64,000 bases of DNA, from contig CM074857.1 of assembly GCA_037501455.1 (NCBI GenBank), forward strand, positions 110,765,501 to 110,829,500, written 5' to 3'. Both the position numbers and the translations under genes were made by a program. This document shows, one piece after another, positions 59,649 to 64,000 of the stretch. How positions within the stretch are numbered: position 1 is the stretch's first letter; each line of letters starts with the position of its first letter. The notes beneath the pieces were generated by a model that saw only the letters and a program-made list of their open reading frames with translations, had not been told where the DNA came from and ran no database searches. Origin of the DNA: Lantana camara. Its lineage: Eukaryota; Streptophyta; Magnoliopsida; Lamiales; Verbenaceae.

Positions 59649-60865
59649 GTATACCATTTTCAAAGTGGAGTCATCGAGTAAATTATTATCGAGTAAGCCT
59701 TTTCTAATAAATGATGGATATGTTATGTTTCTCATGAATCAAATGTTTTGGCGAGAAAAGAAAGAATGAATGTTATGCACTGAATGGGGCCCAGGGGCTT
59801 GGTGTGAGTGGGGACCCAAGGAGGCAAGGGCTGACGGTAAACCCTCACACTAGTCCCACTAATGAACGGCGGTACCGGACCTCGTCAGGAGATTGGCGGG
59901 GAAAGGGAGCTGAGTGCCATCTGGGGAGTCATGTAACCCCTTTTGGTCAATGATTGGGTGGTCGGGCCTTGCAAACCCACCACCAACCCGGAGGAAGAAG
60001 GTTGGAACTTGTTTTATGAATATGATTATGATTATGATTATGACTATGATTATGTTTATGATTGATAGGCACTGTGCGGGAAGGTCGGGACACGGATTGC
60101 CCAAACGAATATGTTTAGGACATGATATGTGACATGTGTGTATTATGATATATTGCATGATCACCTATTTAATGTATTAATGATATTTGTCGTACACGGT
60201 CGGAGTTTGGTTGGAGATTGTGCACGCTCACTCGCCGAGCCTTATTGATTATGTATGAATTATGAACTTAATGAATTTAATATGAATTAGTAGTAAAGTT
60301 CGAGCATTGCTTACTTAATTTCTAGCCCTTCGAGGGAACTAACTTCAAATAAAACTTTGCTCGGGATTTATGGCTTGCATGCGCATGTTTCTATATATGT
60401 ATCGCTCCTGCTCACTCAGTCTTCTAAAGACTGACCCCTCCTTCCCCCTTTTTTCCAGTTTCTTTTGCAGCGTTGGTTACTAGGCGGAGTTAGAGTGTCG
60501 AGTCATTGTTCTAGTCTCACTCATTTACACTCACTGCATACTATATTATTGATTTATTATTGTTGGCCGGTGTGCCCTTATTGTATTGATTCGGGACAGG
60601 TTAGGACAGGTGTACTGATTAGTGGAACCCGTATTTATATTCGTATTGGATTTTATTTATTTCATGGATATTACATATATGATTTCCTTGCTTCCGCATT
60701 TTGGTTATTGTTGATTGTCCCAGGGTTAGCTTCCGCCTAGTCAGGACTGTTCTTTTGTTTGTCACCCGTTCGCTGTGAGTCCGATTAATGTATGGACTGT
60801 CTATTTCATATGTGGATTAGACTCATGGTGCGGGGGATGTGGTGCCTATCGTCCCGGGTGCTACA
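57368..60865 (+). mobile_element. Solo LTR of Ty3/gypsy A-type, 3.5 kb
   Basis: TGTAACGCCCCG at 57,368 to CGGGTGCTACA at 60,865, with the target duplication AAAAC (57363-57367, 60866-60870). No primer site follows and no internal domain is present. It is the same family as the minus-strand LTR 4,582-8,207, matching at the start (GGTACGTCACC, TGTTTAATTATGTGATT, GTGGCCCT) and in the middle (58,536-58,800 with 7,020-6,790). It is inserted in the opposite orientation into the B2 3' LTR. It carries a TA microsatellite and a short hexamer repeat (60,017-60,062, TATGAT-like). Confidence 0.88.
59599..59647. repeat. (TA)n microsatellite
   Basis: About 49 bases of pure TA repeat in the solo A-type LTR. 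Translation of this tract gives meaningless isoleucine/tyrosine runs in neighbouring open frames. Confidence 0.95.
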
Positions 60866-61257
60866 AAAACTGCTCGGGTCAAACGGGGTCTGGTCCGTTC
60901 GGATCGGATATTAAAATAAAAGGGGTATCAAATGGGCTCAGAAAAATACAAGGTTAATTTCATTGGATCCGAATCATCGAAATGAATCCAATGGTGAGGT
61001 TGGAATTTGAATTAGAATTCCTGAGCTCAAGATAGCTGAAAATGCACCAAAACACCCTAATTACAGTTAGGTCCCTAAACTTTCAAACATTGGACATTTG
61101 AGCCCAAACCTTTTTAATTAAATTCTAATGCACACGTAACTTAAAATTAAATTCAGGTTGACACATAAAGCATACAATAATACATAATTCATGAAAACAC
61201 GAAATTAAACTCTCTCGTGACGCCTTACCTGGATTATCGAAGAGACGGGGCGTCACA

Positions 61258-62135
61258 ATCTTCCCCCCTTAAAAGGACATGGTCCGCAGGTCCTACCTCT
61301 CGAGTTAGAACTACGAGCAACTCTCTCGTATTCACCCAAGTTCGGGGTTCACGACATCCCAACAAGGATTAGCCCAAGAAAGGTCTTCAAGCACGAAGGG
61401 GTTTCAATTGTTCACTTCAAGCTTCACACAAACTCGATCCTGACTACAAGTAGCTCGAACATTTTGCACGACAGGAGGGTCTAAAGTGATTCAACTCCCA
61501 TAATTTGAATCCATCCAATACCACCCATAACTCGGAATCACAAGCGGTGTTGTTAAAGAACTCCCACCACTCATTCTCCAATCCAAACGGGTCTTCTATC
61601 ATTACTTCAACTCGTGGTTCAAAGTTGAAATTCAAACCATCACAGGCTTCCAATCATTGGTCTCCAAGAACACATCGTAAGGTTTGTTACAATCTCAACC
61701 CTCATCTTACCACGTGACAAAAAGCACTCGTACACTCAAAGCTACCACGTAGGGAAACTAACAACAAACAACAAACACATACAACAATAATAAAGAATGC
61801 ATGATGCACGTGATATGTACGTTTAATGTACCGTTCACCGATGCATTGGAACATTGTCTTAGTGATGATTTAATTTAAGCCGAAGTCTCTTTGCCCACGA
61901 TCAAGTCTTGAAATTCCCCGATATGTCCGATTCTTCAATATTTATCCCGGTCTTCTCTCCACGGTCGTATCCTATCCTTGATAATTCTCCGACCCAATCT
62001 TCCATGCTTAAGTGTTCTCTTGGTCCTATTCTCGTTCCCAAGAATTTGGATTCCTCGGTGCCTTTCCTAATTTGTCTCCTATGAATCAATTCTGGAACCG
62101 TTGTTATTCCTAAAGCCCGAATCTTTGATCAATCG
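61258..62135 (-). mobile_element. Interior remnant of element B2
   Basis: About 880 bases between the two B2 LTRs. The purine tract is at the left. No primer site is recognisable before 62,136 (TCTTTGATCAATCG where TCTGATACCA would be expected). No gag or pol motif was identified. A 62-codon minus frame (62,089-61,901) is charged but unassigned. The TGTACCGTTCACCG block near 61,830 recurs near 3,150. Confidence 0.55.
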
Positions 62136-64000
62136 TGTAGCACCCTGCACGGTGGGTCACCACATCCCCTGCACGTAAGCCCGATACACATAAGAGATGG
62201 GAAACTCGTACATGAACCACGCAGAGGTGAACGGGAGACAGATAAACTCACACCTAAGCTTGGCGGAACGTAGACCCTGAACTCCAAAATTCAATTAACA
62301 TAAGTGCGGAAGCGTAAACATGTCATACATAAATCAAACATAGACAGGTGACGGGTTCAACTAGCATAGGTACCTAGTCTCGAAATCAAACATAAATCAT
62401 AAATGCAAATGGGTTCATACTATCCCTAGAAGCCTGTCCCGAATTCATTACTCAACTTAAACAATGCAAATATACATACATACAATCTTAGTCAAATTCA
62501 AAGTGCGTTGCAAAGGACCTGGACTTAAACATAGACTCGACTCAACGAACGACTCCAGAGACCAACTCACGCCGCCAAGCTCAACTCCAAAGCTTAACCT
62601 GTAAACTAAAAGCATAGGGAGAGGGAGGGTCAGTCCAAAGACTGAGTGAGGGGCTACCCACACACACCTACATATATATAAGAGTACAGCACATGAAAAT
62701 CGTAAAGTTCATGAACTCAGGGCATGGTTTTTGCAATCTAAAATGTTTTCTCCCGTGATAATATATAGGAAAGAGTTTAGGGCTGAAGGCCAAAACGTCC
62801 CAATTTTTAGTAATTAAGAGTCCACTCCCGTTTCACTAACTAATGCAAACCTAACAAGACTCGGCGGGTACGAGTTCTGATTCCAACCTCTACTCCTCAA
62901 ATTCATATCAAATCGAATAAAACCAAAACCAAACATAACGTATCATATCATATCAATCTCTTCTACGGGATATGGAAGGATTGCGCGACATAACCATCCA
63001 AGCAGATAAGGAAAGTGCTCAATACTTCTCCAACCCTCAGGACTCCATCCCCCAACTAAACCTCCTGGTGGGTTCCGGTACATCCTTTCAAACAATTCGA
63101 GACCATACCTAGGAGTAAACCCAATGGCCCGACACCGTCCCAGGGCTCCTTCGCATAAATCTCCGGGGCCCATCAAAGTCAAATTCATATTCTTATTCAT
63201 ATCCTAAACCCGCTACTAACGTGCATAACTTAACATATCGTACCTATCATATTCATACATAACCTACGTACGTATCATACTTTGCCACCACTAGGCTTTG
63301 CTTACCTCTCCGTATCATTTCTTCGATCACCTTCCTACGCGGGGCGAGCCTCATGAGAGGCACACGGTGTGAAGCATAACACTTTACTTACCTCTCCATG
63401 TCAATCCATGGTTCGCCCTCCGGATATGATGGTTGGCTCACCAGAGGAATATGGTTTGAAGCATGGTGTGGCAAGAACCAACCACATCAAATCCAAAACA
63501 AGCATACATAGGCTCGTACATAGTGTTTCATACTTTCAAATCATAGGGTAAATCCATCAAAGTACATACCTCGCACATATTTCCATATACATAAGGCTAA
63601 TGAACCACATGCATACGTTGCATTAGGGTTTAACTATATCCTAATCTTACCTTACACTAACGAAGCCGAGAACAAGATAATTGATCCACCCCGAAAATAA
63701 CTCGGCTAGTGAAACACCACCCCGGCTGCACCTGAACAAACCGGAGATAAAGTACAGGACTTAGACTCGAGAATAAACCACATAGACGCACGGCATATGT
63801 TTATGCAGTTAAGAGATGCAATCATGTATGAATAGTCCATTCTCATATCAATTTTATACACAAGAAGATATTTCATAGCTTAACATATTCATTCAATATC
63901 ATAAAACATGTTAAGAAGAAGTTCATGGGCACAATTAATGCAAACAAGTACAAATGAAGGTATATGGTGGCATTTAATCACTTATGAACACCTAACGTAT
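62136..64000 (-). mobile_element. 5' LTR of element B2, partial (continues past the window)
   Basis: From GTGCTACA (minus) at 62136 rightward. It is homologous with 52,802-56,560 after removal of the solo copia LTR, by eye roughly 85-90% similar in the first 200 bases. It includes the same double CTTACCTCTCC... ACACGGTGTGAAGCAT repeat (63,299-63,470). No gene is present. The right end lies outside the window. Confidence 0.78.

Larger units (their letters stand above)
52802..61257 (-). mobile_element. 3' LTR of Ty3 B-type element B2, carrying two nested solo LTRs
   Basis: On the minus strand it runs from TGTGACGCCCCGTC at 61257 to GTGCTACA at 52802. The purine tract AAGGGGGGAAGAT (61,258-61,270) precedes it. 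Removing the insertions 54,072-55,989 and 57,368-60,865, each with one target copy, leaves about 3.0 kb. Matching blocks appear in the B2 5' LTR: 52,802-53,000 with 62,136-62,330, 53,750-53,960 with 62,960-63,180, and 56,010-56,190 with 63,290-63,470. The 5' LTR has neither the 1.9-kb insert nor its duplication, serving as an empty site. An imperfect tandem repeat (CTTACCTCTCCRTG... ACACGGTKTGAAGCAT) lies at about 56,025-56,185. Confidence 0.82.

Noticed and set aside
59367..59769. Plus-strand frames with long isoleucine/tyrosine runs
   Set aside because: They are produced by the (TA)n microsatellite inside a solo LTR.

Overview
This window is nuclear DNA of a flowering plant, most likely a eudicot. 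The evidence is two spliced genes with plant GT-AG introns, a dirigent-protein pseudogene with plant signal-peptide architecture, and plant-type Ty1/copia, Ty3/gypsy and CACTA transposons. Most of the sequence is transposable elements inserted into one another. I saw no bacterial operons, rRNA or tRNA genes, or CRISPR array. The species cannot be read from the sequence.

Layout. 106-1434 (minus): intact two-exon Myb/SANT-like gene. About 3,100-8,207 (minus): one 3.6-kb LTR, a tRNA-iMet primer site and degraded interior of a Ty3/gypsy element ('A-type'). 8,208-17,763: part of a second Ty3 LTR ('B-type') split by a 7.7-kb non-autonomous CACTA element (9,890-17,607; 3-bp target duplication ATT). 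17,903-22,839 (minus): dirigent pseudogene cut by a complete but dead Ty1/copia element (17,932-22,422; target duplication GTTGA). 23,470-27,911 (minus): a younger copia element (LTRs differ at 5 of 182 bases; target duplication GATGT). 28,002-29,204: three small inverted-repeat elements. 30,146-32,391 (plus): intact three-exon cupin/11S-globulin-like gene. About 32,570-40,145 (minus): a third copia element, split by a 3.9-kb CACTA element (34,806-38,711; target duplication TGA) that carries an almost exact 758-bp tandem duplication.

40,155-50,921 (plus): SIRE-type copia gag/protease remnant split by a Ty3 B-type element (40,622-50,074, minus) whose interior has collapsed to about 3 kb of mutated gag and pol scraps. 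50,922-51,928: LTR-like remnant. 51,929 to the right edge: a deep nest. A plus-strand B-type LTR is broken by a minus-strand B-type element (52,802 to beyond 64,000), whose 3' LTR holds a 1.9-kb solo LTR (54,072-55,989; target duplication ATACA) and a 3.5-kb solo A-type LTR (57,368-60,865; target duplication AAAAC).

Only the Myb/SANT-like gene and the cupin gene look functional. The other coding stretches are dead transposon polyproteins or the dirigent relic. The window therefore reads mainly as an insertion history: target duplications, empty-site comparisons and interrupted reading frames give the relative order of many events. Several stop codons and lost zinc-finger cysteines fit C-to-T/G-to-A change, as expected in methylated, silenced repeats.
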